Assembly: GCF_014200045.1 (NCBI RefSeq) | Contig: NZ_JACHOV010000011.1 | Coordinates: 1 to 64,000, forward strand | Origin: Rhizorhapis suberifaciens | Lineage (GTDB): Bacteria; Pseudomonadota; Alphaproteobacteria; Sphingomonadales; Sphingomonadaceae | Length of the DNA: 64,000 nt | Direction: 5' to 3' | In this document: in pieces, positions 16,472 through 24,174 of the stretch | How the letters are laid out: each line of letters opens with the position of its first letter | How positions within the stretch are numbered: the stretch's first letter is position 1 | The notes under the pieces: generated by a model | Seen by the model: only the letters and a program-made list of their open reading frames with translations | Told to the model about the DNA's origin: nothing | Databases searched by the model: none | Translations under genes and position numbers: made by a program

Positions 16472-16933
16472 ATGACCATCGAAGAAAAGATTGAGCAACT
16501 CGGCCTTTCCCTTCCTCAGGCGGCAGCGCCCGTTGCCGCTTATGTGCCGGCCGTCGAAGCGAACGGCCTTCTGCATATTTCCGGACAGCTGCCTTTTGAT
16601 GACGGTGTTCTGATGACCGGCCGGTTGGGCGAGGACCGGAACCTCGATTTTGGCGTCAAGGCGGCGGAGCGTTGTGGCCTGATGCTGATTGCGCAGATGA
16701 AACTGGCCCTGGGCGACCTCTCTAGGGTAGAACGGATTGTGAAGCTCGGCGCTTTTGTAAACAGCGCAGTTGATTTTACCGATCAGCCCAAAGTCGCAAA
16801 TGGGGCGTCCGAGCTGATGCAGAAGGTCTTTGGGGATGCCGGGCGACACGCCCGTAGCGCTGTGGGTGTGCCGGTGCTGCCCTTGGGCGCGGCTGTAGAG
16901 ATCGACGCGATTGTCGCAGTCCGCCAGGCTTGA
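16472..16933 (+). CDS. RidA/YjgF-family protein
   Basis: A 153-residue RidA-type protein starting MTIEEKIEQLGLSLPQAAAP. NGLLHISGQLPFDDG and HARSAVGVPVLPLGAAVEID match the family, the latter with the arginine that binds the substrate carboxylate. RidA proteins hydrolyse reactive enamine/imine intermediates. The frame is open back into tRNA-Val, but the ATG at 16472 fits the conserved domain. It overlaps the next gene by 23 nt. Confidence 0.9.
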   Translation: MTIEEKIEQLGLSLPQAAAPVAAYVPAVEANGLLHISGQLPFDDGVLMTGRLGEDRNLDFGVKAAERCGLMLIAQMKLALGDLSRVERIVKLGAFVNSAVDFTDQPKVANGASELMQKVFGDAGRHARSAVGVPVLPLGAAVEIDAIVAVRQA

Positions 16934-17669
16934 TTCCTTTTTCAGTCCCGCTCCGGAACGGTCGCGGGTTGCCTTTCTGTATGAGCAGCCCTTTGCCCAC
17001 CGGGGTCTGCACGGCCGGGGGCTGATCGAAAACAGCCGGGCGGCGTTCGATGCGGCGCTGGGCGAGGAACATGGCTTTGAATGCGACGTGCAAATCAGCA
17101 CCGATGGGGTTCCCTTTGTCTTTCACGATTATGAACTCGGTCGGCTGACGGCGGAGCAGGGCGCTGTTGCATCGCGTCTGGCCGCGGATCTGGATAAAGT
17201 GCTGCTGAAGGGCACGGACGAGCGCATTCCTCGCCTGAGCGAGATATTGGCCCGGCTTGGCGGACGTAAGCCGATCCTTATTGAAATCAAATCGGCTGAC
17301 CGCAATATCACCGGCATGTGCCTGGGCGTACGGCGCGCGCTGGAGGGCTATAGAGGCAAGGCTGCAATCATGTCCTTCAATCCTCTGGTGCCCGCCTGGT
17401 TCGCGACGCACGCGCCCCATCTGGTGCGGGGTTTAGTGGTCAGCGAGGAGGATAAGAAAGGGCTCAAGGGCCGCGTTGAACGCAGATTGTCGCTGTGGCG
17501 TTCCCGCGCCGAGTTCCTGGCATATGATATAAGGGATTTGCCTTCGCCTTTTGCTGCGCACGCCCGCGCTCGCAAGCTTCCGGTTTTGACATGGACCGTG
17601 GGCAATGCCGCGCAGGAGCGGATCGCAATGGAGCATTCGGATCAAATCATCTATGAGAAAATCGCCTAA
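16911..17669 (+). CDS. Glycerophosphodiester phosphodiesterase
   Basis: A 252-residue GDPD-family protein with the catalytic HRGLHGRGLIENSRAAFDAA and ECDVQISTDGVPFVFHDYEL, followed by PILIEIKSADRN. These supply the metal-binding H, E, D and general acid H. It hydrolyses glycerophosphodiesters to glycerol-3-phosphate. The start is a TTG inside the RidA gene, suggesting translational coupling. No signal peptide is visible, so a cytoplasmic enzyme is likely. Confidence 0.88.
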   Translation: MSQSARLDSFFSPAPERSRVAFLYEQPFAHRGLHGRGLIENSRAAFDAALGEEHGFECDVQISTDGVPFVFHDYELGRLTAEQGAVASRLAADLDKVLLKGTDERIPRLSEILARLGGRKPILIEIKSADRNITGMCLGVRRALEGYRGKAAIMSFNPLVPAWFATHAPHLVRGLVVSEEDKKGLKGRVERRLSLWRSRAEFLAYDIRDLPSPFAAHARARKLPVLTWTVGNAAQERIAMEHSDQIIYEKIA

Positions 17670-17692
17670 TTTTCCCTCGGAGCGAATGCTTC

Positions 17693-18838
17693 ATGGCTGA
17701 TCGCGATCCGCAAAGTATCACCGCCCGCATTGCAGATGGGGTGGCGGCGCTGCCCAAAGAGGAGTGGGACGCCTGTGCTGGTAGCGGCAATCCCTTTGTC
17801 TCGCACGATTTCTTGAGTGCGCTTGAAGATTCGGGCAGCGTGGGACCCGGCACTGGGTGGAAATCCACGCCGATCGTCATCGTCGGATCCGACGGCCGGC
17901 TTGCGGCGGCTCTACCGGCTTATTTGAAGAGCCACAGTCAGGGCGAATATATATTCGATCATGCTTGGGCTGACGCCTATGAGCGAGCGGGCGGAAGCTA
18001 TTATCCCAAACTGCAGATCGCATCGCCCTTTTCGCCGGTGCCAGGGCCAAGGTTGCTGCTGCGCGATACCAGACTGGCGCCTGCTTTGCTATCGGCGGCA
18101 TCAATGGTCGTGGAACAGAATGGCCTATCGTCCGCCCACGCCACATTTGTGGAACCCGCGCAACTTCCGCTGTTCGAGAGGTCCGGCTGGATGATCAGGG
18201 AGGACAGCCAATTCCATTGGATTAACCGGGATTATGCCAGTTTCGATGATTTTCTTGCCGACTTGTCCAGCCGCAAGCGGAAGGACATCCGCAAGGAACG
18301 GGCGGCGGCGATCAAGGGTCTCGACATCCTGCACCTTACTGGCAGTGACATAAGCGAGGCCCACTGGGATATTTTCTGGGAATTCTATCAGGACACCGGG
18401 TCGCGCAAATGGGGCCGGCCCTATCTGACCCGCTCCTGCTTTTCCCTGCTGGGCGAACGGATGGCCGATCGGATCTTGCTGATCCTGGCGCTACGGAACG
18501 GGCGGCCGATCGCCGGCGCGCTCAATATGATCGGTTCTGAAACGCTTTACGGCCGCTATTGGGGCTGCATGGAGGATGTACCGTTCCTGCACTTCGAGCT
18601 ATGCTATTATCAAGCCATAGACGTGGCGATCGCCAGAGGATTGAAGACAGTGGAGGCGGGCGCGCAGGGCGGCCATAAACTGGCTCGCGGCTACGCCCCG
18701 GTGCCCACATATTCCGCGCATTATATCGCTGATTCCGGCTTTCGGCAGGCGGTCGAGGATTTCTTGGTTCGCGAACGAGAGGCGGCGGCGCAGGAACGGG
18801 AATGGCTGGGGGAAAGAACGCCGTTCAGGAAAACATGA
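17693..18838 (+). CDS. FemAB-like GNAT acyltransferase (COG3146)
   Basis: A 381-residue protein of the FemAB_like/DUF482 family: GNPFVSHDFLSALEDSGSVG, the RKRKDIRKERAAAIKGL segment, and C-terminal ETLYGRYWGCMEDVPFLHFE followed by QGGHKLARGYAP. The family is annotated as a putative peptidogalycan or aminoacyl transferase; the reaction is unproven. It lies 23 bp after the GDPD gene in the same direction, so the two are probably cotranscribed. Confidence 0.85.
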   Translation: MADRDPQSITARIADGVAALPKEEWDACAGSGNPFVSHDFLSALEDSGSVGPGTGWKSTPIVIVGSDGRLAAALPAYLKSHSQGEYIFDHAWADAYERAGGSYYPKLQIASPFSPVPGPRLLLRDTRLAPALLSAASMVVEQNGLSSAHATFVEPAQLPLFERSGWMIREDSQFHWINRDYASFDDFLADLSSRKRKDIRKERAAAIKGLDILHLTGSDISEAHWDIFWEFYQDTGSRKWGRPYLTRSCFSLLGERMADRILLILALRNGRPIAGALNMIGSETLYGRYWGCMEDVPFLHFELCYYQAIDVAIARGLKTVEAGAQGGHKLARGYAPVPTYSAHYIADSGFRQAVEDFLVREREAAAQEREWLGERTPFRKT

Positions 18839-18869
18839 GCGGCCTTCTCTTGACGAAGGAGACTAGGCG

Positions 18870-19292
18870 ATGCGCGTTATGGTTCTGGTGAAAGCGACGA
18901 AGGACAGCGAAGCGGGCCAGATGCCCTCTACTGAACTGCTGGAGGCAATGGGCAAATATAATGAGGAGCTGGTCAATTCCGGTATAATGCTGGCTGGCGA
19001 AGGCCTGCATCCTTCCTCAAAAGGCAAAAGGGTGGCCTTCGACGGGCCTAACCGCACCGTGATTGACGGTCCCTTCGCGGCAACCGGCGAACTGGTCGCC
19101 GGCTTCTGGCTGTGGGAGGTCAAGGATATGGCCGAAGCGGTCGAATGGGCGAAACGTTGCCCCAATCCAATGCCCGGCCCCAGTGAAATAGAAATCCGGC
19201 CGGTGTTCGAAGCCGCCGACTTCGGCGATATCCTGACTCCGGAGCTTCAGGACCAGGAAAACCGGCTACGCGACAGGATGTCCGAACGCTAA
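18870..19292 (+). CDS. YciI-family protein
   Basis: A 140-residue protein of the YCII/DGPF family: RVMVLVKATKDSEAG at the start and TVIDGPFAATGELVAGFWLW in the middle give the DGPF motif. Biochemical roles are largely unknown; members are often linked to ECF sigma factors, but none lies here. The start has GAAGGAGA 9-16 nt upstream. Confidence 0.85.
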   Translation: MRVMVLVKATKDSEAGQMPSTELLEAMGKYNEELVNSGIMLAGEGLHPSSKGKRVAFDGPNRTVIDGPFAATGELVAGFWLWEVKDMAEAVEWAKRCPNPMPGPSEIEIRPVFEAADFGDILTPELQDQENRLRDRMSER

Positions 19293-19304
19293 TTGCGCTG
19301 ACGC

Positions 19305-19598
19305 TCAGGCCGCGCGTCTGCCAATTTCGTGCAGCCAAGCTCGTGCCTGCTTTTGGGCTTCGGCGACTTCGCGGGCGGACATTTCTTCGGAAATCTCCGC
19401 ACGGCATGCCTGCCCTTCCTCGCTGCCTGCAAGGGCGGCGAGATTGAACCATTTATGCGCCTGGATCAGGTCGACTTCACGACCGGAGCCGGAAGAATAG
19501 GCGATGCCGAGCTCGAAATAAGCATTGGGATCGCCCCGGGCCGCATCGGCAAGCCGGCTTTCAATAAGGAACGCAGCGCTCTTGAAACTGTTACCCAT
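19305..19598 (-). CDS. Sel1-repeat small protein
   Basis: A 97-residue protein, starting MGNSFKSAAFLIESRLADAA, with one Sel1-like repeat (ARGDPNAYFELGIAYSSGSG followed by VDLIQAHKWFNLAALAGSE). Sel1 repeats act in protein binding. An ATG at 19613 would add five residues. It converges on the YciI gene. Role unknown. Confidence 0.72.
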   Translation of the reverse strand: MGNSFKSAAFLIESRLADAARGDPNAYFELGIAYSSGSGREVDLIQAHKWFNLAALAGSEEGQACRAEISEEMSAREVAEAQKQARAWLHEIGRRAA

Positions 19599-19718
19599 GA
19601 CATTCAACCCCATCGGTTCTCGTCAGGGTCGACTTTTGATGCACGCCCGTGAAGAAATGGTTAATGGCGTAGACACCATGCGATAAAACGCAATTATTCG
19701 CATGTCACGGGCTGAAAA

Positions 19719-20576
19719 TCATTTCCGTTTTACTTCGATGTTATCAATCAGTCTTGTTTGACCGATCTTTGCCGCAGCGAGCAGCCGCGCCGGTTGTTTC
19801 GCGTTCGATACAGGCTTCAGCGTAACTGCATCCCGTAATTCCACATAGTCGATGGGATCGAAGCCCGCCGCCGCCAGCGCCGCTTTCGCTTTGTCCAGTG
19901 CTTCAGCAACGTCGCCGCCCTTTTCAATGCGCGCTGCGGCCTGACCAAGGGCTCTGGGCAGCGCATGGGCCGCTTTGCGTTCCTCATCGGTCAGGTAAGT
20001 ATTGCGGGAAGACAGAGCCAATCCGTCCGTATCTCGCTGAGTCGGCACACCGATGATGTCGATGTTGAAATCAAGATCCCGCGCCATGCGGCGGATCACG
20101 GCCAGTTGCTGATAGTCCTTTTCGCCAAATATGGCCACGTCAGGTTGAACCTGGTTGAACAGTTTGGCGACGACCGTGGCAACGCCGTCGAAATGGCCCG
20201 GCCGAGCGCCACCGCAAAGGCCCTCGCTTATGCCGCTTACAGAAATAGTTGTGGCAAAACCGTCGGGATAGACTTCATCGACCGTCGGACACCAAAGCAC
20301 GTCGCAACCCCGATCCGTCAGTAATTTGGCGTCGGTCGCCTCGCGACGGGGATAGCTGTCCAGATCCTCATTCGCGCCAAACTGCTTTGGATTAACGAAG
20401 ATCGAGGCAATGACATGATCGGCGTGCGTCCGGGCCTCATCAATCAATGCGAGATGCCCGTCATGGAGGGCGCCCATGGTGGGCACAAGCGCGATCCGCT
20501 TGCGGCCTCCGTTTCTCAGGATCCCGACCGCTTCCCTAAGGAGCGCAAGTTCACGGATGATTTGCACGTTGATCAA
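19719..20576 (-). CDS. panC: Pantothenate synthetase
   Basis: A 285-residue enzyme condensing pantoate and beta-alanine to pantothenate. The HIGH-like motif is in VPTMGALHDGHLALIDEA, FGEKDYQQLAVIRRMARDL contributes to pantoate binding, and LSSRNTYLTDEE is the KMSKS-like segment. Length is typical. panB is not adjacent. Divergent from mipZ, with about 107 bp between the two starts. Confidence 0.95.
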   Translation of the reverse strand: MINVQIIRELALLREAVGILRNGGRKRIALVPTMGALHDGHLALIDEARTHADHVIASIFVNPKQFGANEDLDSYPRREATDAKLLTDRGCDVLWCPTVDEVYPDGFATTISVSGISEGLCGGARPGHFDGVATVVAKLFNQVQPDVAIFGEKDYQQLAVIRRMARDLDFNIDIIGVPTQRDTDGLALSSRNTYLTDEERKAAHALPRALGQAAARIEKGGDVAEALDKAKAALAAAGFDPIDYVELRDAVTLKPVSNAKQPARLLAAAKIGQTRLIDNIEVKRK

Positions 20577-20683
20577 GGCTCCGATAAGGGCGATTTATGC
20601 CTGTTCATGTTGCTATGCAGCGACAAGATGACAGGATCAAGATCGCGAATCGATTGGGTAGCGCAATGGGGGGAAGAGCCGGG

Positions 20684-21475
20684 ATGATGCCGAACGGACA
20701 GCCGCATTATATCGTGTTCGCCAATGAAAAAGGGGGCACCGGCAAGTCGACAACGGCCGTGCATGTTGCCGTTGCACTGACTATGCAAGGGCATAGAGTG
20801 GCCGTTCTGGATCTCGATCCCCGGCAGCGCACCGTGACCCGCTATTTGGAAAATCGCGAGGAAACTGCCCGACGGCGGCAGATCGTCCTGCCGACACCTG
20901 TATATGCCGTGCATGAAGGCGATGTGCTGGCGGAGCTTGAGCAGCGCGTCGAATCGCTGGAGCAGGGAATGGATTTCCTGGTTGTCGATACGCCCGGACG
21001 CGATGATCGCTTCGCCAAATATATGGCGGCTCGAGCGCACACGCTGGTGACGCCAATGAACGACAGTTTCGTCGATTTTGACTTGATTGGTCAGGTGGAT
21101 CCAGAAAATTTCAAGGTTCGGAAGCTGAGTTTCTATTCCGAGCTGATCTGGGAAGCCCGAAAGACCCGCGCCAAGGCCGACGGGGTAACTATAGACTGGG
21201 TGCTGTTGCGCAACCGCCTCCAACATATCGAGGCGCGTAATATGCGCCGGGTGGGAGAGGCCCTGACGGAACTCTCCAAACGCGTCGGTTTTCGGGTTAT
21301 TCCGGGCCTGTCCGAACGCGTTATCTATCGGGAACTCTTTCCGTCCGGCCTCACTCTTCTGGACAAGGGGCATTTGGGCGAACTGGGCGTCAGCCATATC
21401 GCCGCGCGGCAGGAATTGCGGGAAATGGTGTCCGGTCTTTCTCTTCCCATGGCCGTGGAGCATGGCGTCTTCTAA
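20684..21475 (+). CDS. mipZ: Division-plane positioning ATPase MipZ
   Basis: A ParA-family ATPase of about 264 residues. The deviant Walker A is NEKGGTGKSTTAVHVAVAL. VAVLDLDPRQRTVTRYLENR and MDFLVVDTPGRDD supply the switch regions, and SFVDFDLIGQVDPE is typical of MipZ. In alphaproteobacteria MipZ forms a gradient from the poles and inhibits FtsZ. The frame is open to 20597, but GGAAGA before the ATG pair at 20684/20687 supports the later start. Confidence 0.9.
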   Translation: MMPNGQPHYIVFANEKGGTGKSTTAVHVAVALTMQGHRVAVLDLDPRQRTVTRYLENREETARRRQIVLPTPVYAVHEGDVLAELEQRVESLEQGMDFLVVDTPGRDDRFAKYMAARAHTLVTPMNDSFVDFDLIGQVDPENFKVRKLSFYSELIWEARKTRAKADGVTIDWVLLRNRLQHIEARNMRRVGEALTELSKRVGFRVIPGLSERVIYRELFPSGLTLLDKGHLGELGVSHIAARQELREMVSGLSLPMAVEHGVF

Positions 21476-21900
21476 TGGGTCCGATTGCCCTTGCCGTCAT
21501 CGCCCTTCTGGGCTGGATGTGGTGGACAGGCCGGCTGAAACGGATCACCGGACAAGATGCGATGGCCATTGCGATGGGCGTTCTTGGCCTTGTACTGTTG
21601 GCTAAGGGCAGGCCCCTGCTGGGTGTCGCTCCAGCGTTGCTGACCGGACTTTACGCTTTGTGGCGCTTCAATCGACCGGAACCCAAAGCAAGAGTTTCAG
21701 AAGCGACTCCCGTTGCCATGGACGTGGCCGAGGCGCGCGCCTTGCTGGGCGTTGACGAAAGCGCCGATCCGGACGAAATCCAGGCGGCATATCGCCGGCT
21801 TATAGCGTTAACCCATCCTGACCGGGGCGGCACAGAAGCATTGGCCGGCAGGATCAATGCGGCACGCGACGTGCTGTTGCGTCATCATGGCGAAAAATAG
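21475..21900 (+). CDS. Membrane-anchored J-domain protein
   Basis: A 141-residue protein with two predicted N-terminal membrane helices (about residues 3-15 and 30-60) and a C-terminal J domain: ARALLGVDESADPDEIQAAY, then LIALTHPDRGG with the HPD motif that stimulates DnaK. The TAATG overlap with mipZ implies translational coupling. Its client is unknown; similar TIM14-like membrane J proteins occur throughout alphaproteobacteria. Confidence 0.87.
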   Translation: MGPIALAVIALLGWMWWTGRLKRITGQDAMAIAMGVLGLVLLAKGRPLLGVAPALLTGLYALWRFNRPEPKARVSEATPVAMDVAEARALLGVDESADPDEIQAAYRRLIALTHPDRGGTEALAGRINAARDVLLRHHGEK

Positions 21901-21929
21901 GTGCCACTAATAAGCAGTTGATCCAATTG

Positions 21930-22000
21930 GTGCTCCTGCGAAACCAGGAATTTGGGAGTCTCTCTTGATCTTGACCCCCAGTTTCCTGCCCCGCGGGAAT
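21930..22000. repeat. Degenerate REP-like palindrome
   Basis: TGCTCCTGCGAAACCAGGAA and GTTTCCTGCCCCGCGGGAA resemble decayed copies of the CCTGCGAAAGCAGGAGC repeat seen elsewhere in the window. They lie between the J-domain gene and pgmG. Confidence 0.4.
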
Positions 22001-22022
22001 ATGAAAATCAGAAGGACAGAGC

Positions 22023-23405
22023 ATGACCCACAATTTCCATCCTACTTCCCTCCGCGAATATGACATTCGGGGCATAGTGGGAGAAACGCTGACCGAAAGG
22101 GATGCCTATGCCATTGGCCGAGGATTTGGCACGCTGATCGTGCGGGCGGGGGGTAGCCGGGTGGCCATTGGTTATGACGGGCGTCTAAGCTCCCCTACCC
22201 TGGAAGATGCACTGGTCGAGGGGCTGAACGCCAGCGGCGTGCATGCTGTGCGAGTCGGAATGGGGCCGACGCCGATGCTATATTATGCCGAAGCGGTGCT
22301 GGACGTTGATGGCGGCATCCAGATAACCGGCAGCCATAATCCCGCCAATTATAATGGCTTCAAAATGGTGTTTCAGCACGGTCCATTTTTCGGCGCCGAC
22401 ATTCAGAAACTGGGGCAAATGGCCGCGGCCGGCGATTGGGTCGAAGGTACGGCGGGATCGGAAAGCGTCGATATCATGAACCGCTATGTCGAGCGGCTTG
22501 TCCAGGATTTTGACGGAGCCGCCTATCGTGTCGGCTGGGACGCCGGCAATGGTGCGGCGGGACCAGTTGTGGAGAAGCTCGTCAAGCTGCTCCCGGGAGA
22601 GCATCATCTGCTTTTCACCGATGTGGATGGAAATTTCCCCAATCATCACCCTGACCCCACTGAAGAGAAGAATCTGGCCGACCTTCGGGCGCTTGTCGCG
22701 GAAAAGAACCTCGACTTTGGACTAGCCTTTGATGGCGACGGCGATCGCATAGGCGCGATCGACGGCGAAGGGCGGATCATCTGGGGCGACCAGCTTCTGT
22801 CGATCCTGGCGGAGCCGGTCCTGAAAGAGGTGCCTGGGGCGACGATCATTGCCGATGTGAAGGCCAGTCAAGCGCTCTATGACCGGATATCCGAGCTGGG
22901 CGGCGCCCCGTTGATGTGGAAGACAGGTCACAGCCTTATCAAGTCCAAAATGAAGGAAACCGGTAGCCCGCTCGCTGGCGAAATGAGCGGGCACATCTTC
23001 TTTAAGCATCAATATTATGGCTTTGACGATGCCATCTATGCGGCGGTGCGGTTGATCCGAGCTGCTACTACCTTGGGCAAGAGCGTGACCGAACTGCGCG
23101 GCAGCATGCCTGCCATGGTGAATACGCCCGAAATGCGGTTTCAAGTGGATGAAAGCCGCAAATTTGCCGTGATAGACGAGGTTCTGGCGCGGCTGAAGGC
23201 GGATGGGGCGCAGGTGAATGACACGGACGGCGCGCGGGTCAACACGGCCGATGGCTGGTGGCTGCTTCGGGCATCCAACACACAGGACGTGCTGGTCGCC
23301 AGGGCCGAAGCAAAGGATGAAGCCGGACTCGAACGGCTCATGGCCCAGATCGACGGCCAGCTGGCTTTGTCGGGATTAAAGCGTGGAGCGCAGGCGAGTC
23401 ATTGA
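22023..23405 (+). CDS. pgmG: Phosphoglucomutase/phosphomannomutase
   Basis: A 460-residue alpha-D-phosphohexomutase. The phosphoserine loop [16 protein letters not shown] (about residues 99-114), metal loop [12 protein letters not shown], sugar loop GEMSGHIFF and phosphate-binding loop [17 protein letters not shown] are all present. It interconverts hexose 1- and 6-phosphates for surface polysaccharide and nucleotide sugars, as for PgmG in sphingan-producing sphingomonads. The symbol is by analogy; no exopolysaccharide cluster is adjacent. Confidence 0.92.
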   Translation: MTHNFHPTSLREYDIRGIVGETLTERDAYAIGRGFGTLIVRAGGSRVAIGYDGRLSSPTLEDALVEGLNASGVHAVRVGMGPTPMLYYAEAVLDVDGGIQITGSHNPANYNGFKMVFQHGPFFGADIQKLGQMAAAGDWVEGTAGSESVDIMNRYVERLVQDFDGAAYRVGWDAGNGAAGPVVEKLVKLLPGEHHLLFTDVDGNFPNHHPDPTEEKNLADLRALVAEKNLDFGLAFDGDGDRIGAIDGEGRIIWGDQLLSILAEPVLKEVPGATIIADVKASQALYDRISELGGAPLMWKTGHSLIKSKMKETGSPLAGEMSGHIFFKHQYYGFDDAIYAAVRLIRAATTLGKSVTELRGSMPAMVNTPEMRFQVDESRKFAVIDEVLARLKADGAQVNDTDGARVNTADGWWLLRASNTQDVLVARAEAKDEAGLERLMAQIDGQLALSGLKRGAQASH

Positions 23406-23519
23406 GCAATCACCTTATTTTTAAATTCCGGAAGGCAGTATTCCCTAGCGTAAATCGCTCAGTTGCATTTTGTGCAAACCGGCATCCTTATTTCGCAATT
23501 GCAAATATAGCTGCTGCGC

Positions 23520-23590
23520 TGCACAAGGAACCTGCCTTTCAGGCATCCTCTCCTAAAACTTTATGCCGCCCTTCGGGGCGGCTTTTTTTT
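23520..23590 (+). ncRNA. Candidate small RNA, copy 1, with its own terminator
   Basis: The unit contains a short hairpin (TGCC-TTTCA-GGCA), then the unpaired pyrimidine-rich ATCCTCTCCTAAAACTTT. It ends with a GCCGCCC-TTCG-GGGCGGC stem and eight T residues. The CCTCTCCT stretch is complementary to Shine-Dalgarno sequences. A nearly identical unit lies 287 bp downstream while the flanks differ. The layout resembles Hfq-type alphaproteobacterial sRNAs such as mmgR/suhB, but membership cannot be confirmed here. The 5' end is approximate. Confidence 0.65.
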
Positions 23591-23637
23591 GGTCATCGTT
23601 GTGAACTGCAGGGGCTGACCTAAGGAGGTTTTGGTTC

Positions 23638-23685
23638 ATGGTTCAGCCAAACCCTTTGGATTCAGACAATATTAATTGGGACTGA
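23638..23685 (+). CDS. Possible 15-residue micro-ORF between the sRNA copies
   Basis: ATG at 23638 opens a short frame encoding MVQPNPLDSDNINWD. AAGGAGGT stands about nine bases upstream, an unusually strong ribosome binding site for this window. The start codon lies within a possible TTTGG/CCAAA hairpin. No family is recognised. It could be a leader peptide, a micro-protein or chance. Confidence 0.3.
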   Translation: MVQPNPLDSDNINWD

Positions 23686-23806
23686 ACGAAAAGTAGCCGG
23701 AAGCCGGATGTCCGGAAATTGGAACGGCATCTACCGTGTCAGATGGGGAAAAATGACATTTTCTAAAAAGAAGTGCATTTTGTTCTTGCGAAAACATTTA
23801 TTGCAG

Positions 23807-23877
23807 TGCACAAGGAACCTGCCTTTCAGGCATCCTCTCCTAAAACTTTCACGCCGCCCTTCGGGGCGGCTTTTTTT
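23807..23877 (+). ncRNA. Candidate small RNA, copy 2, with its own terminator
   Basis: From TGCACAAGGAACC through CTCTCCTAAAACTTT the sequence is identical over 43 nt to copy 1. Only the two or three bases before the terminator stem differ, and the run ends in seven T residues. Upstream regions share only a loose TGCATTTTGT element (23466 and 23774 areas), which may be part of the promoters. Conservation of exactly the hairpin, anti-SD stretch and terminator argues for a functional RNA. Confidence 0.65.
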
Positions 23878-23938
23878 CGGATAGCTTCCCTCGTCTGTTC
23901 GTTGTTGCCCTATCGCAATGGTAATAATGGAGAGTGAA

Positions 23939-24115
23939 ATGGGCGGCCTTTGGGCATTATTGACGATCCTGGGCCCCATCCTGCTGGGACTGGTCCTGAT
24001 TTATGCCATCGTGCGGAATCGCACCCGTGGCGGCAAGCGGGGTATTGAACATACGGAGCGCGCCACCCGTCGAATGCACGAACAGATCGCGCGTGAGGAA
24101 CAGGACGATCGGTAA
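23939..24115 (+). CDS. Small single-span membrane protein
   Basis: A 58-residue protein: MGGLWALLTILGPILLGLVL begins the membrane helix, followed by a highly charged, basic cytoplasmic tail. GGAGAG lies about seven bases before this ATG, favouring it over the ATG at 23918. No characterised family is recognised; similar small proteins are common in sphingomonads. Confidence 0.7.
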   Translation: MGGLWALLTILGPILLGLVLIYAIVRNRTRGGKRGIEHTERATRRMHEQIAREEQDDR

Positions 24116-24174
24116 GCGACTGGGTTGTGTTGGAACTCGCTTGGCTTCGTAGCGAAACACATTAGATCCGCTTC

